Below, piece after piece: positions 34,320 to 42,914 of a stretch of DNA of 64,000 bases. This DNA comes from Halarcobacter sp. (GTDB lineage Bacteria; Campylobacterota; Campylobacteria; Campylobacterales; Arcobacteraceae). The position numbers were made by a program, and so were the translations under genes. The notes below the pieces were generated by a model, which saw only the letters and a program-made list of their open reading frames with translations, was not told the DNA's origin and did not search any database. The DNA lies in assembly GCA_030145305.1 (NCBI GenBank), contig JAQYVX010000001.1, positions 62,001 to 126,000 of the forward strand, written 5' to 3'. Position 1 is the stretch's first letter, and the number at the start of each line of letters is the position of its first letter.

Positions 34320-35096
34320 ATGAGTAAAGAATTAGATAAACACGAAATTATAAAACAAGAGATATTAAAAGAGCAAGAAGAACTTGGACTTTGGAATCAA
34401 ATTAAAGAAGATTTTCTTGTTCCTAAAATCAATGACCCTGCTCTAAACTCAAGTTTTGAACTATTTTTTAACTATCCTGGTGTTTGGGCAATTATAAATC
34501 ATAGAATTGCAAACAAACTTTTTAATAAAGGATATATAAAAATTGCACGTGCTTTTGTTGGTATTACTTCATTATTTAGCAAAACAGATATACATCCAGC
34601 AGCAACTATTGGTAGAAGAGTATTTATAGATCATGCTATTGGAGTTGTAATTGGTCAAACTACAATTATTGAAAATGATGTATTAATTTATCAAGGGGTA
34701 ACCTTAGGTGGGGTAAATTTAGACAAAGGAAAACGACATCCTACAATTAGAGCAAATTCTGTAATTGGAAGTGGTGCAAAAGTTTTAGGAAATATAACAA
34801 TTGAAACCAATGGAAAAGTTGGAGCCAATTCTGTTGTAATTTGTGATGTTCCAGAAAACTCTACTGCTGTTGGAGTTCCTGCTAAAATCATTAAAAGAGA
34901 TGATAAAAATGGAAGACTTAATCATGGAGATTTACCTGATATCGATAAAGAAATGTTTGAATATTTATTAAAAAGAGTTGCCCTTTTAGAACATCATATA
35001 AAAAAATGTGATGGTCTTGATTTAACTGAAAAAGAGCATGACTTAGAGTGTATTTACAAAGAATTTATAACTGCAATGAATTCTATAAAAAAATAA
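34320..35096 (+). CDS. cysE: serine O-acetyltransferase
   Basis: It makes O-acetylserine for cysteine synthesis. An N-terminal helical domain is followed by left-handed beta-helix hexapeptide repeats (HPAATIGRRVFIDHAIGVVI, then GQTTIIENDVLIYQGVTLGG) and the family signature KGKRHPTI. The sequence GNITIETNGKVGANSVV follows. The C-terminal tail after about residue 200 is a helical extension. It starts one base after speA. Confidence 0.94.
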   Translation: MSKELDKHEIIKQEILKEQEELGLWNQIKEDFLVPKINDPALNSSFELFFNYPGVWAIINHRIANKLFNKGYIKIARAFVGITSLFSKTDIHPAATIGRRVFIDHAIGVVIGQTTIIENDVLIYQGVTLGGVNLDKGKRHPTIRANSVIGSGAKVLGNITIETNGKVGANSVVICDVPENSTAVGVPAKIIKRDDKNGRLNHGDLPDIDKEMFEYLLKRVALLEHHIKKCDGLDLTEKEHDLECIYKEFITAMNSIKK

Positions 35097-35100
35097 ATAA

Positions 35101-35835
35101 ATGTTAGAATTAATATTATTTGGAATTATAACAGGCTTTGTATCTGGCTTTTTTGGAGTTGGAGGAGGAATGGTTTTAGTTCCAATGCTTATAATGGCTG
35201 GTTATCTTATGAAAGAAGCCATTGCTATTTCAATCATGCAAATGGTTTTTTCTTCAATCTATGGCTCTTTTCTAAATTCAAAAAAAACACAAGGTATTTT
35301 TAAAGAAGGAATAATTTTAGGGATTGGAGGCTTTATAGGAGGCTTACAAAATAGTTTTGTATTAGCTCTTGTATCTAATGAATTTTTACAATATTTATTT
35401 ATCCTTATTATTATTTTATCTATTATAAAAATATTTATTTCCCCTGCCCAACCTGATTGTGAAGTAAAAAAACATAATAAACTAACTTTATTTATAGTAG
35501 GTTTTATTGTTGGTATTATTGCTATGAGTATTGGTGTAGGAGGAGCTGTTATGCTGATTCCTATTTTAGCTGGGTTTATGAAGTATCCTATTAAAACAGC
35601 AACTACTTTATCATTATTTTTTGTTATTTTCTCATCAATTGCTGGTTTTGCATCATTGTCTTTAAGTGGACAAATGCTTTTTAGTGAAGGATTAAATGTA
35701 GGTTTAGCTTCATTACTTGGTGTATACTTTGGAATAATGGCCAAAAATGCTACTGGAATAACATCTTACAAACAAGCTATTTTAATATTAAATTTTGTAA
35801 TACTAAGTACGATGATATATAAAACTTTTTTCTAA
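35101..35835 (+). CDS. TSUP (TauE/SafE) family membrane exporter, second copy
   Basis: This 244-residue protein has about eight membrane segments and the two TSUP half-signatures: GFVSGFFGVGGGMVLVPMLI and GIIAMSIGVGGAVMLIPILA. It fits the family better than the copy at 6986, with the G-x-G-G-G motif intact in both halves. It directly follows cysE, so a role with sulfite or thiosulfate in sulfur assimilation is plausible. The substrate remains unproven. Confidence 0.87.
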   Translation: MLELILFGIITGFVSGFFGVGGGMVLVPMLIMAGYLMKEAIAISIMQMVFSSIYGSFLNSKKTQGIFKEGIILGIGGFIGGLQNSFVLALVSNEFLQYLFILIIILSIIKIFISPAQPDCEVKKHNKLTLFIVGFIVGIIAMSIGVGGAVMLIPILAGFMKYPIKTATTLSLFFVIFSSIAGFASLSLSGQMLFSEGLNVGLASLLGVYFGIMAKNATGITSYKQAILILNFVILSTMIYKTFF

Positions 35836-35838
35836 AAA

Positions 35839-35881
35839 CTTTTAAATAATATTAGGATTAAGTCCTAATGCTATTTAAAAG
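35839..35881. terminator. long hairpin between convergent genes
   Basis: CTTTTAAATA pairs with TATTTAAAAG (10 bp). After a two-base mismatch ATTAGGA pairs with TCCTAAT around a TTAAG loop. It lies where the TSUP gene and the aconitase-like gene meet and overlaps the last codons of the latter. There is no long T-run on either strand. Confidence 0.5.
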
Positions 35882-37873
35882 AAATGGATAAATTCCACCT
35901 TTTAGATAAACTTCTACATCTTCTTTTGTATCAAGTCTAAGTTTTAATTTAATCTCAATATTTATATTTTCTTTTTCTATAAAAACATCAACTTTTGAGT
36001 TTATTTTTATTTCACTAGCTTCTATATTTAAAGTCTCATTTCCTTTTAACTTTAAACTCTCAATATCATCATCAATAAACTCTAAAGGCAAAATTCCGCA
36101 AGCTACTAAATTTAATCTATATCTTTCATCAAATGACTTTGCAATAATTGCTTTTACTCTTAAAAGTCTTATTCCTTTTGAAGCCCATTCTCTAAAATTT
36201 CCAGATCCAAAATCTTTTCCTGCAAAAATCACTAAAGGCCTACTAATTTCTTTAAATCTTTGAGCTTTATCAAAAATAGAAACAATCTCTCCATTTCTAT
36301 AATCAATTGTAAAACTACCCTCTTTTGTAAGCATATTATTTTTAATATAAGAGCTATCAAATATTGAACGCACCATAACATTTGGATTAGCACTTCTACT
36401 TAAAAAAGTATTATATTCAAAAGATTTAACTCCTTTACTTTCCAAATATTTTGCAGCAGGTGAATATAAAGATATATTTTCCAAAGGTGAGATATATTCA
36501 CTTTTTACTAAATCTTTAAATAAAGCTAATATTCCAGCATTTTGAATATCGATTTTATTTGTTTCTTCTATGTTGTCTAATTCTTTTTCTTCAAAAAGCT
36601 CTAAATATTCCTTATTGTAGAAGTTAATATTATTTGAATTTTCATCCCAAGTATAAGTATCATTTCTTTTAAAATCTAAATTCTGCCAAAAGTCATTACC
36701 TTTAAAGATATTTTCTAAGGCAATATCATTTGTATGAATATTCTCACTAAAAATATTCTCATTAAAAATATTTTTATCTAAAATAGAGTTTTCTAAACTT
36801 TGCAAGTCTATATCTATTATTTCGTCAAAGTCTATTTGTTCATTTTTTTGATGAAATAAACCTTGTTTTTCTAAATATAATTTTATTAATTTCCCATAAT
36901 CTTCATTTTCTTTTATTCTATTTAAATAAGAGATTGTTTCTTCATCTATTGCAAAAAAAGAAGACTCCATCTCATATTTAGAACAAAGTTTCAATATATT
37001 TTTTCTATGGGTAATATTTAAATATTTTAAGCCATTTCCATAAAATTCTAAAACTTTTCCTTTTAAACTCATGCTGTTTAATTTATTTTCTAGGCTAAGT
37101 CCTATTTTTTCAATTATGGAATCTTCTTCTAAAATATCATCTTCAAATTTCATGTGAATTTTAACACCAACAACTTTTGGAAGATTAATAGATATTTCAT
37201 TTCCAAAAATAGCTGTTTTTGATTTAATATTATCAATAGTAAAATTAAGTATTCCAAAACTATTTGGTCTATTTTTATTAGGCTCTTTTTTACTAGTTTC
37301 TATTGATAAAATTGATTCAGGATATAAAAAGAACTTGCCATCTTTTTTTTCTAGATGTAAAATAGTTGATAAATAATTTAAATCAAACTCATTATTTTCA
37401 AAACAGTTTGGAGGAACTACTCTAATATTTTTAAATGCATGTTGTGACCATTTTATAAAAGAGTATTTTTCTATAAGTTCTTTGTTTTCTTCACCATCTT
37501 TTTGATTTAAATTATTCATTAAAATATCAATCATTATTTTTGGATTTATTTTGTCTATATCTTCATTTTTAGATTTAAGAAGATCTCTGATTGTTGCTAA
37601 ATCACTAAAAGTTAAAAGTGCTTCAAAATCTTCCATTACAATTCTTGAAGGATAAAACTTTATCTCTTCTTGATTTCTATTTAAAAAAATATTTATAATT
37701 TCTTGAAACTCTTTTTCATTTTTTGCATTTCTGATATTTAGTTCAAAAAGTATTTTTAAAACTTTTGGTAAGTTTCTTAGCTTTGGATAATTTATTAGAA
37801 GTTTATTTATATCATAAAAATAGAATACTTCATTTTCTATTTCAAAACTATTTATAACATTCAAAATGCACAA
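35858..37873 (-). CDS. degenerate aconitase A-like protein without Fe-S cysteines
   Basis: The whole frame follows the aconitase A plan in order: RLP-type N-terminus (YPKLRNLPKVLKILFELNIR), PSRIVMEDFEALLTFSDLAT, WSQHAFKNIRVVPPNCF, LPKVVGVKIHMKFEDDI, VLEFYGNGLKYLNITHRKNI, DIDLQSLENSI (for LDLstVePSlaGP), YTWDENSNNI, SPAAKYLESKGVKSFEYNTF, SRSANPNVMVRSIF and AGKDFGSGNFREWASKGIRL. Active-site elements are lost. There is no DSHT, no GGIEAE, and no cluster-binding cysteine segment. DSVTTDH is DLVKSEY. It has 671 residues compared with about 890 in AcnA, and the shortening covers the cysteine region. The reading frame is intact, so it is kept as a non-enzymatic protein and is not a fresh pseudogene. 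RNA binding, as in moonlighting aconitases, is one possibility. Confidence 0.8.
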   Translation of the reverse strand: MCILNVINSFEIENEVFYFYDINKLLINYPKLRNLPKVLKILFELNIRNAKNEKEFQEIINIFLNRNQEEIKFYPSRIVMEDFEALLTFSDLATIRDLLKSKNEDIDKINPKIMIDILMNNLNQKDGEENKELIEKYSFIKWSQHAFKNIRVVPPNCFENNEFDLNYLSTILHLEKKDGKFFLYPESILSIETSKKEPNKNRPNSFGILNFTIDNIKSKTAIFGNEISINLPKVVGVKIHMKFEDDILEEDSIIEKIGLSLENKLNSMSLKGKVLEFYGNGLKYLNITHRKNILKLCSKYEMESSFFAIDEETISYLNRIKENEDYGKLIKLYLEKQGLFHQKNEQIDFDEIIDIDLQSLENSILDKNIFNENIFSENIHTNDIALENIFKGNDFWQNLDFKRNDTYTWDENSNNINFYNKEYLELFEEKELDNIEETNKIDIQNAGILALFKDLVKSEYISPLENISLYSPAAKYLESKGVKSFEYNTFLSRSANPNVMVRSIFDSSYIKNNMLTKEGSFTIDYRNGEIVSIFDKAQRFKEISRPLVIFAGKDFGSGNFREWASKGIRLLRVKAIIAKSFDERYRLNLVACGILPLEFIDDDIESLKLKGNETLNIEASEIKINSKVDVFIEKENINIEIKLKLRLDTKEDVEVYLKGGIYPFLLNSIRT

Positions 37874-37934
37874 CCTTCAATTTTTAAATTTCAATAACTA
37901 GTAAAATAGCAAATGATTCTTTAATCTTTTATTA

Positions 37935-37943
37935 TGATATAAT
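37935..37943 (+). promoter_or_regulatory. extended -10 box of uvrA
   Basis: TGATATAAT (TGn plus TATAAT) lies 32 bases before the chosen uvrA ATG. The more upstream TTG in frame (37946) falls at the expected transcription start, which argues against it as start codon. Confidence 0.6.
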
Positions 37944-37975
37944 ATTTGCTTCAAATTTTTAAAGGTTATATAACA

Positions 37976-40786
37976 ATGCAAGATAAAATCAAGATATTTA
38001 ACGCAAAAGAAAACAACTTAAAAAATATTAATTTAGAGTTACCAAAGAATAAACTTATCGTATTTACAGGACTTTCAGGTTCAGGAAAATCCACATTAGC
38101 ATTTGATACTTTATATGCAGAAGGTCAAAGAAGATATATAGAATCATTATCAGCATATGCAAGACAATTTTTAGACAAAGTTGGAAAACCTGATGTAGAA
38201 AGAATTGAAGGTTTAACTCCTGCTATTGCAATTGATCAAAAAACTACTTCTAAAAATCCACGTTCAACAGTTGGAACTATCACAGAAGTTTATGACTACT
38301 TTAGACTTTTATATGCCAGAATTGGAACACAACATTGTCATAAATGTAAAAAACCTATTTCACAAATGTCAGCATCTGATGTTATAGACCAAGTTCTAAA
38401 ACTACCTGATAATTCAAAAATTGTAATGCTAGCACCACTTATAAATAGAAAAAAAGGAACCTTTGCAGACTTACTAGAATCTTTAAGAGGTAAAGGTTAT
38501 GTAAGAGCTATGATTAATGGAGTTATGGTTAGACTTGATGAAGATATAGAACTTGCAAAAACACAAATGCATACAATCAAAGTTGTAATTGATAGAGTTG
38601 TAGTTAAAGAAGAAAATAAAGATAGAATCGCACAAGATGTTGAAAAAGGTTTAAAAGAAAGTTTTGGAGAACTTGAAATTGAGATTCTAAACCATGCAGA
38701 GATTGGTTGCGAAAAACATGTACACTATTCTGAACATATGGCTTGTTTTGATTGTAAAATTTCTTTTGAACCCTTAGAACCTTTATCTTTCTCTTTTAAC
38801 TCGCCAAAAGGTGCTTGTTCCTCTTGTGATGGGCTTGGAATTAGATATGCCTTGGATATGAAAAAAGTAATAAATGAAGAATTACCTTTAGAAGAAGGAG
38901 CTATTAAAGTAATCTATGGATTTAATAAAGGTTATTATTTTAAAATGCTTATGGCTTATTGCGAGGCTGCTGATATTGATATTAAAATTGCCTTTAAAGA
39001 TTTACCTGAACATCAAAGAAAAGGTATTTTACACGGTGGTGTTGAAGATGCAAAATTCATGTGGAAAAGACATAAACTTACTAGAAAATGGGAAGGTGTC
39101 GTAAAAATTGCATATGATATGATAAAAGATGAAAAAGAGATGGCTGAATATATGACAGAAAAGGTTTGTTCAGACTGTGGAGGAAATCGTTTAAAGCCCT
39201 CTTCTCAATCTGTATTTGTAGCACAAAAAACTATATCTGAGATTATAAATAAACCAATTGAAGAGGCCCATGCTTTCTTCCAAGATGAAAAAAACTTTGA
39301 ATATTTAAATGAGCAATACAAAATGATTTCAGCACCAATCTTAAAAGAAATTAAAGAAAGAATTTTCTTTTTAAATGATGTTGGTCTTGGATATATTACC
39401 TTAGGAAGAGATGCTAGAAGTATTTCAGGAGGAGAAGCACAAAGAATTAGAGTAGCTTCACAAATTGGATCAGGACTTACAGGAGTTATGTACGTACTTG
39501 ATGAACCATCAATTGGACTTCATGAAAGAGATACTTCAAAATTAATTAAAACTTTAAGAGCCTTACAAGAAAAAGGGAATACTGTAATTGTTGTAGAGCA
39601 TGATAAAGAGACTATTGAAGCTGCTGATTATATAGTTGATATTGGGCCAAATGCAGGAAAATATGGTGGAGAGATTGTATTTGCAGGAACATTGGCTAAA
39701 ATGCATAAAGCAAAAACTTTAACTGCAAAATATTTAAATGGTGATAAAAAAATCGAATATATGCATAATAGACCCCAAGAAGATTTTATAAAAATTAAAA
39801 ATGTAACTATTAATAATATTGAAAATTTAGATGTTCAAATTCCACTTAAAAATCTTTGTGCAATTACAGGAGTTTCAGGAAGTGGAAAATCATCACTTAT
39901 TTTACAAACTTTACTTCCTGTTGCAAAAGAATTACTAAATCATGCAAGAAAAGTAAAAAAAATTGATGGAGTAGAGATTGAAGGCTTAGAAAAACTTGAT
40001 AAAGTAATCTATCTTGACCAATCACCTATTGGAAGAACTCCACGTTCAAATCCTGCAACATATACAGGGCTTATGGATGAATTAAGACTTCTATTTTCAA
40101 AGACTAAAGAGTCTGAAATTAGAGGATATAAAATTGGCCGTTTCTCTTTTAATGTAAAAGGTGGACGTTGTGAAAAATGTCAAGGTGAAGGTGAGATTAA
40201 AATTGAAATGCACTTTTTACCAGATATTATGGTTAAATGTGATGATTGTCATGGACGAAGATATAATTCTCAAACCTTAGAGATTTTATACAAAGGAAAA
40301 AATATTTCTGATGTACTTAATATGAGTGTTGATGAAGCTTTAGATTTTTTCAAAAAAGTTCCTAAAATATATGCAAAACTACAAACACTTACTGATGTTG
40401 GACTAGGATATATTACTTTAGGACAAAATGCTGTAACTCTAAGTGGAGGAGAAGCACAAAGAATTAAATTAAGTAAAGAGTTAAGTAAAAAAGATACAGG
40501 AAATACACTATATGTCTTAGATGAACCAACAACAGGTCTACATTTTGCGGATGTTGATAGATTAACAAAAGTTTTACATCATTTAGTTGATGTTGGAAAC
40601 TCTGTTCTTGTAATTGAACATAACCTTGATATTATTAAAAATTCTGATTGGGTTATTGATATGGGTCCTGAAGGTGGAAGCAAAGGTGGAAGAATAGTGG
40701 CAGAAGGGACTCCTGAAGATTTGGCAAAAAATCATAAAAAAACAGGTTCATACACAGGTTATTATTTGGAAAAAGAAATTAACTAA
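37976..40786 (+). CDS. uvrA: excinuclease ABC subunit A
   Basis: UvrA recognises DNA damage as the first step of nucleotide excision repair. It has two ABC ATPase modules: Walker A GLSGSGKSTLAF and GVSGSGKSSLI, ABC signatures SISGGEAQRIR and TLSGGEAQRIK, and Walker B VLDEPSIGL and VLDEPTTGL. The zinc modules are visible (CHKCKKPI, CSDCGGNR, and in the C-half CEKCQGEGE with CDDCHGRRY). The length is 936 from this ATG, which is normal. An AAAGG ribosome-binding site is about ten bases upstream. Confidence 0.98.
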   Translation: MQDKIKIFNAKENNLKNINLELPKNKLIVFTGLSGSGKSTLAFDTLYAEGQRRYIESLSAYARQFLDKVGKPDVERIEGLTPAIAIDQKTTSKNPRSTVGTITEVYDYFRLLYARIGTQHCHKCKKPISQMSASDVIDQVLKLPDNSKIVMLAPLINRKKGTFADLLESLRGKGYVRAMINGVMVRLDEDIELAKTQMHTIKVVIDRVVVKEENKDRIAQDVEKGLKESFGELEIEILNHAEIGCEKHVHYSEHMACFDCKISFEPLEPLSFSFNSPKGACSSCDGLGIRYALDMKKVINEELPLEEGAIKVIYGFNKGYYFKMLMAYCEAADIDIKIAFKDLPEHQRKGILHGGVEDAKFMWKRHKLTRKWEGVVKIAYDMIKDEKEMAEYMTEKVCSDCGGNRLKPSSQSVFVAQKTISEIINKPIEEAHAFFQDEKNFEYLNEQYKMISAPILKEIKERIFFLNDVGLGYITLGRDARSISGGEAQRIRVASQIGSGLTGVMYVLDEPSIGLHERDTSKLIKTLRALQEKGNTVIVVEHDKETIEAADYIVDIGPNAGKYGGEIVFAGTLAKMHKAKTLTAKYLNGDKKIEYMHNRPQEDFIKIKNVTINNIENLDVQIPLKNLCAITGVSGSGKSSLILQTLLPVAKELLNHARKVKKIDGVEIEGLEKLDKVIYLDQSPIGRTPRSNPATYTGLMDELRLLFSKTKESEIRGYKIGRFSFNVKGGRCEKCQGEGEIKIEMHFLPDIMVKCDDCHGRRYNSQTLEILYKGKNISDVLNMSVDEALDFFKKVPKIYAKLQTLTDVGLGYITLGQNAVTLSGGEAQRIKLSKELSKKDTGNTLYVLDEPTTGLHFADVDRLTKVLHHLVDVGNSVLVIEHNLDIIKNSDWVIDMGPEGGSKGGRIVAEGTPEDLAKNHKKTGSYTGYYLEKEIN

Positions 40787-41130
40787 TGTATGATAAAACA
40801 CTTTTTACACAAGATTTAGCAATTGAGCGTTTTATATATGCTTTGGAACAAGGTCTTTATATAGAAGCTCATGAACTTTTGGAAGAAGAGTGGAAGTTTT
40901 TAAAAAAGAACAATGAAAAAGATAAAGCAAAGGCAATACAAGGCTTAATAAATGGAGCAACTGCTCTTGCTTTATATTATAAAAAAAATCGAATAGAAGC
41001 CTATAAAAAAGTATGGCCAGTTTTTGAAAAGCATAAATCTTTGCTAGAAATAGTAGAACTTCCGAATAAAGATAAATTCTACGAAGCTAGAGATTTATTA
41101 ATAAAAATAAATAATACAATAAACCTATAA
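40786..41130 (+). CDS. DUF309 protein
   Basis: This is a 114-residue all-helical protein with the DUF309 core (GLYIEAHELLEEEWKFLKK and QGLINGATALALYYKKNR). The conserved HELLEExW and glutamines/glycines suggest a ligand or metal site, but no function is established. Its ATG overlaps the uvrA stop by one base (TAATG), so it is translated with uvrA. Confidence 0.82.
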   Translation: MYDKTLFTQDLAIERFIYALEQGLYIEAHELLEEEWKFLKKNNEKDKAKAIQGLINGATALALYYKKNRIEAYKKVWPVFEKHKSLLEIVELPNKDKFYEARDLLIKINNTINL

Positions 41131-41147
41131 GAAAAAAAATCCAAAAT

Positions 41148-41540
41148 TTAATTGCTTATATTAGCTTGCATTTGTGCTTTAGCTTCTGCTATAAAAAAAG
41201 CTTTTAATTTCATCATTTCGTCAGTAGGATATTGACTTTTGGCCTCTCCTCTAATTGCTTTTACATAAAAATCATGGGAAGAATTGTTATAACCAAAATT
41301 TAAATTTGTAAGTGCAACTTCTTTGTATTTAGAAATCTCTTGATTGCTAACTTCTTTTGTTTCAGACACTTTCTCTACTGATTTTGTCTCAATGCCTTTT
41401 AAAAACGTTTCTCTTTCAATTTGTGCAGATTCATTATTGTTTTTTAATAATGAAACCTCATTTGAAGGCTGTATTTGTTGAATTTTAACTTGAGTATTAT
41501 CAGCATATTGGTTCATTCTTGGTATTAATCCATATTCCAT
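41148..41540 (-). CDS. hypothetical protein, 130 aa
   Basis: I do not recognise this protein. The N-terminal half is Asn/Gln/Ser/Lys/Glu-rich and probably disordered. The C-terminal half is conserved-looking, with NLNFGYNNSSHDFYVKAIRG and YPTDEMMKLKAFFIAEAKAQ. The protein has no cysteine, signal peptide or membrane segment. Low-complexity N-terminus plus short C-terminal motif recalls secreted or flagellum-coregulated proteins of the phylum, but that is inference. It has its own consensus promoter and a GGAG ribosome-binding site. Confidence 0.65.
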   Translation of the reverse strand: MEYGLIPRMNQYADNTQVKIQQIQPSNEVSLLKNNNESAQIERETFLKGIETKSVEKVSETKEVSNQEISKYKEVALTNLNFGYNNSSHDFYVKAIRGEAKSQYPTDEMMKLKAFFIAEAKAQMQANISN

Positions 41541-41580
41541 AATAAAGCTCCTTTTATCAACTAATTAATTTATTAATTAT

Positions 41581-41610
41581 ATTATACTAAAGTTTAGCAT
41601 TTTTTGTCAA
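41581..41610 (-). promoter_or_regulatory. consensus sigma-70 promoter of the 130-aa gene
   Basis: On the minus strand TTGACA, 18 bases, then TATAAT: both boxes are perfect. Strong -35 boxes are unusual in Campylobacterota, so this may be one of the strongest promoters of the window. Confidence 0.65.
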
Positions 41611-41635
41611 AAAAAATTGATTTAAAGTTATATTT

Positions 41636-41644
41636 TGCTATTAT
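41636..41644 (+). promoter_or_regulatory. extended -10 box of the CNNM operon
   Basis: TGCTATTAT after a T-rich stretch fits the Campylobacter-type promoter. It is divergent from the promoter at 41581-41610. Confidence 0.5.
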
Positions 41645-41679
41645 GCGCTATTAATTTTATTCAAAAAAAGGAGTACTTA

Positions 41680-41739
41680 TTGGAAGATAATTCCCAAAGG
41701 TGTAGTTTAATTGTAGGGATAACATCGTGGATGTATTAA
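41680..41739 (+). CDS. 19-aa leader ORF before the CNNM gene
   Basis: A TTG preceded by AAAAAAAGGAG at the ideal distance opens a 19-codon frame (MEDNSQRCSLIVGITSWMY). Its stop lies 13 bases inside the CNNM gene, in another frame. The arrangement is that of a translated leader peptide or a coupling ORF. It could also be a chance frame with a fortuitous ribosome-binding site. Confidence 0.4.
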   Translation: MEDNSQRCSLIVGITSWMY

Positions 41740-42770
41740 TTTTTCTATTTGTTATTGTTCTTGGTACATCGTTTTTATGTTCCGTTTTAGAGTCTGTTCT
41801 TCTATCTTCAAACTATTCATATATATCTGTAATAGAAAGTAATGATGCAAGCGCAGGAAAGCTTTTTAGAAAATTGAAGATTAATATTGATAGTTCTATT
41901 GCTTCAATTTTAATTTTAAATACTATTGCAAATACCTTAGGGGCGACAGCAATAGGTGTTCAAGCACAAAATGTATTCAACGGAGATAAGACTTTAGTTA
42001 TGATTGTCTCTATTATTTTAACTTTCGCTATTTTATTTGTAGCCGAAATTATTCCTAAAACAATTGGAGCAGTATACTGGAAACAACTAGCAGCACCATC
42101 AGCTAGAATAATCAGTATTTTTGTTTTCTTCACATATCCTATAATCATAATAACTAAATTTGTTACAAAAAAAATAAAAGGAAATGAAAGTTCTGATTCA
42201 TTATCAAGAGAAGAACTTATTCATACTACTTTATTAAGTGAAGAAGAAGGTGTTATTGGAGACTTAGAATCAGATATAATTGAAAATACTTTAACATTAA
42301 ATGAAATAAAAATAAAAGATATTTTAACTCCAAGATCAGTTATGTATGCAATTGAGAAAAATACAGCAATAAAAGATATTTTGGAAGATAAAAGAACATA
42401 CAAATTTTCAAGAGTTCCTATTTATGATGGAACTGTAGACAATATTGTAGGTGTAGTTCTTACTAAGAGACTTTTTAAACAAGCAATTAGAGACACAAGT
42501 CAAAGTATGGAATCTATTATGAATCCTGCAATTGCATTAAATGAAAATATTCCAGTATCAAAAGCTTTAAATAAATTTATTGAAAAAAAAGAGCATATGT
42601 TTATTGTTCTAGATAATTATGACCAAACAGAAGGAATCATTACTTTAGAAGATTGTATTGAGACTTTATTAGGTTTAGAGATTATGGATGAACTTGATAC
42701 TACAGCTGATATGAGAAGATTAGCTCTTAATAAAATGAAAGCAAAAAGAAGAGAAAGAGCAAGAAAATAA
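41727..42770 (+). CDS. CNNM/CBS-domain membrane protein (CorC/HlyC relative)
   Basis: An N-terminal CNNM (DUF21) domain with four membrane segments (about 1-160; LFVAEIIPKTIGAVYWKQLA) is followed by a pair of CBS domains (about 190-315; ILTPRSVMYAIEKNTAIKDI; GIITLEDCIETLLG). The C-terminal CorC_HlyC domain is absent. The protein ends in a basic tail. Members are linked to Mg2+ or Na+/Mg2+ transport. The start is GTG with AGGGA seven bases before, inside the leader ORF. Confidence 0.85.
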   Translation: MDVLIFLFVIVLGTSFLCSVLESVLLSSNYSYISVIESNDASAGKLFRKLKINIDSSIASILILNTIANTLGATAIGVQAQNVFNGDKTLVMIVSIILTFAILFVAEIIPKTIGAVYWKQLAAPSARIISIFVFFTYPIIIITKFVTKKIKGNESSDSLSREELIHTTLLSEEEGVIGDLESDIIENTLTLNEIKIKDILTPRSVMYAIEKNTAIKDILEDKRTYKFSRVPIYDGTVDNIVGVVLTKRLFKQAIRDTSQSMESIMNPAIALNENIPVSKALNKFIEKKEHMFIVLDNYDQTEGIITLEDCIETLLGLEIMDELDTTADMRRLALNKMKAKRRERARK

Positions 42771-42837
42771 GCTCAATCCTTTTTATAGCTCTAAAAGTTA
42801 GTAATTAAGTAAAATATACTCCATATTACTTTACTTT

Positions 42838-42874
42838 AAAAGTGAATGTCTACTTAGGCATTCACTTTTTTTTT
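42838..42874 (+). terminator. rho-independent terminator of the CNNM gene
   Basis: AAAAGTGAATG and CATTCACTTTT form an 11-bp stem with a ten-base loop. A run of nine T follows. Confidence 0.85.
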
Positions 42875-42882
42875 GCTATAAT
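42874..42882 (+). promoter_or_regulatory. extended -10 box of the HerA-like gene
   Basis: TGCTATAAT directly follows the T-run of the terminator. The T-rich stretch doubles as the upstream promoter element. The start codon is about 32 bases downstream. Confidence 0.55.
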
Positions 42883-42914
42883 AATCCTAAAAATCATTAA
42901 GACAAAGGCTTATT

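Noticed and set aside
35858-37873. Functional aconitase gene
   Set aside because: The cluster-binding cysteines, the DSHT and the GGIEAE motifs are absent, and the protein is about 200 residues short.
41701-41730. tRNA D-arm-like sequence (GTAGTTTAATTGTAGG) before the CNNM gene
   Set aside because: No acceptor stem, anticodon arm or T-arm (GGTTCGA) fits around it, and the region is the leader and start of the CNNM gene.
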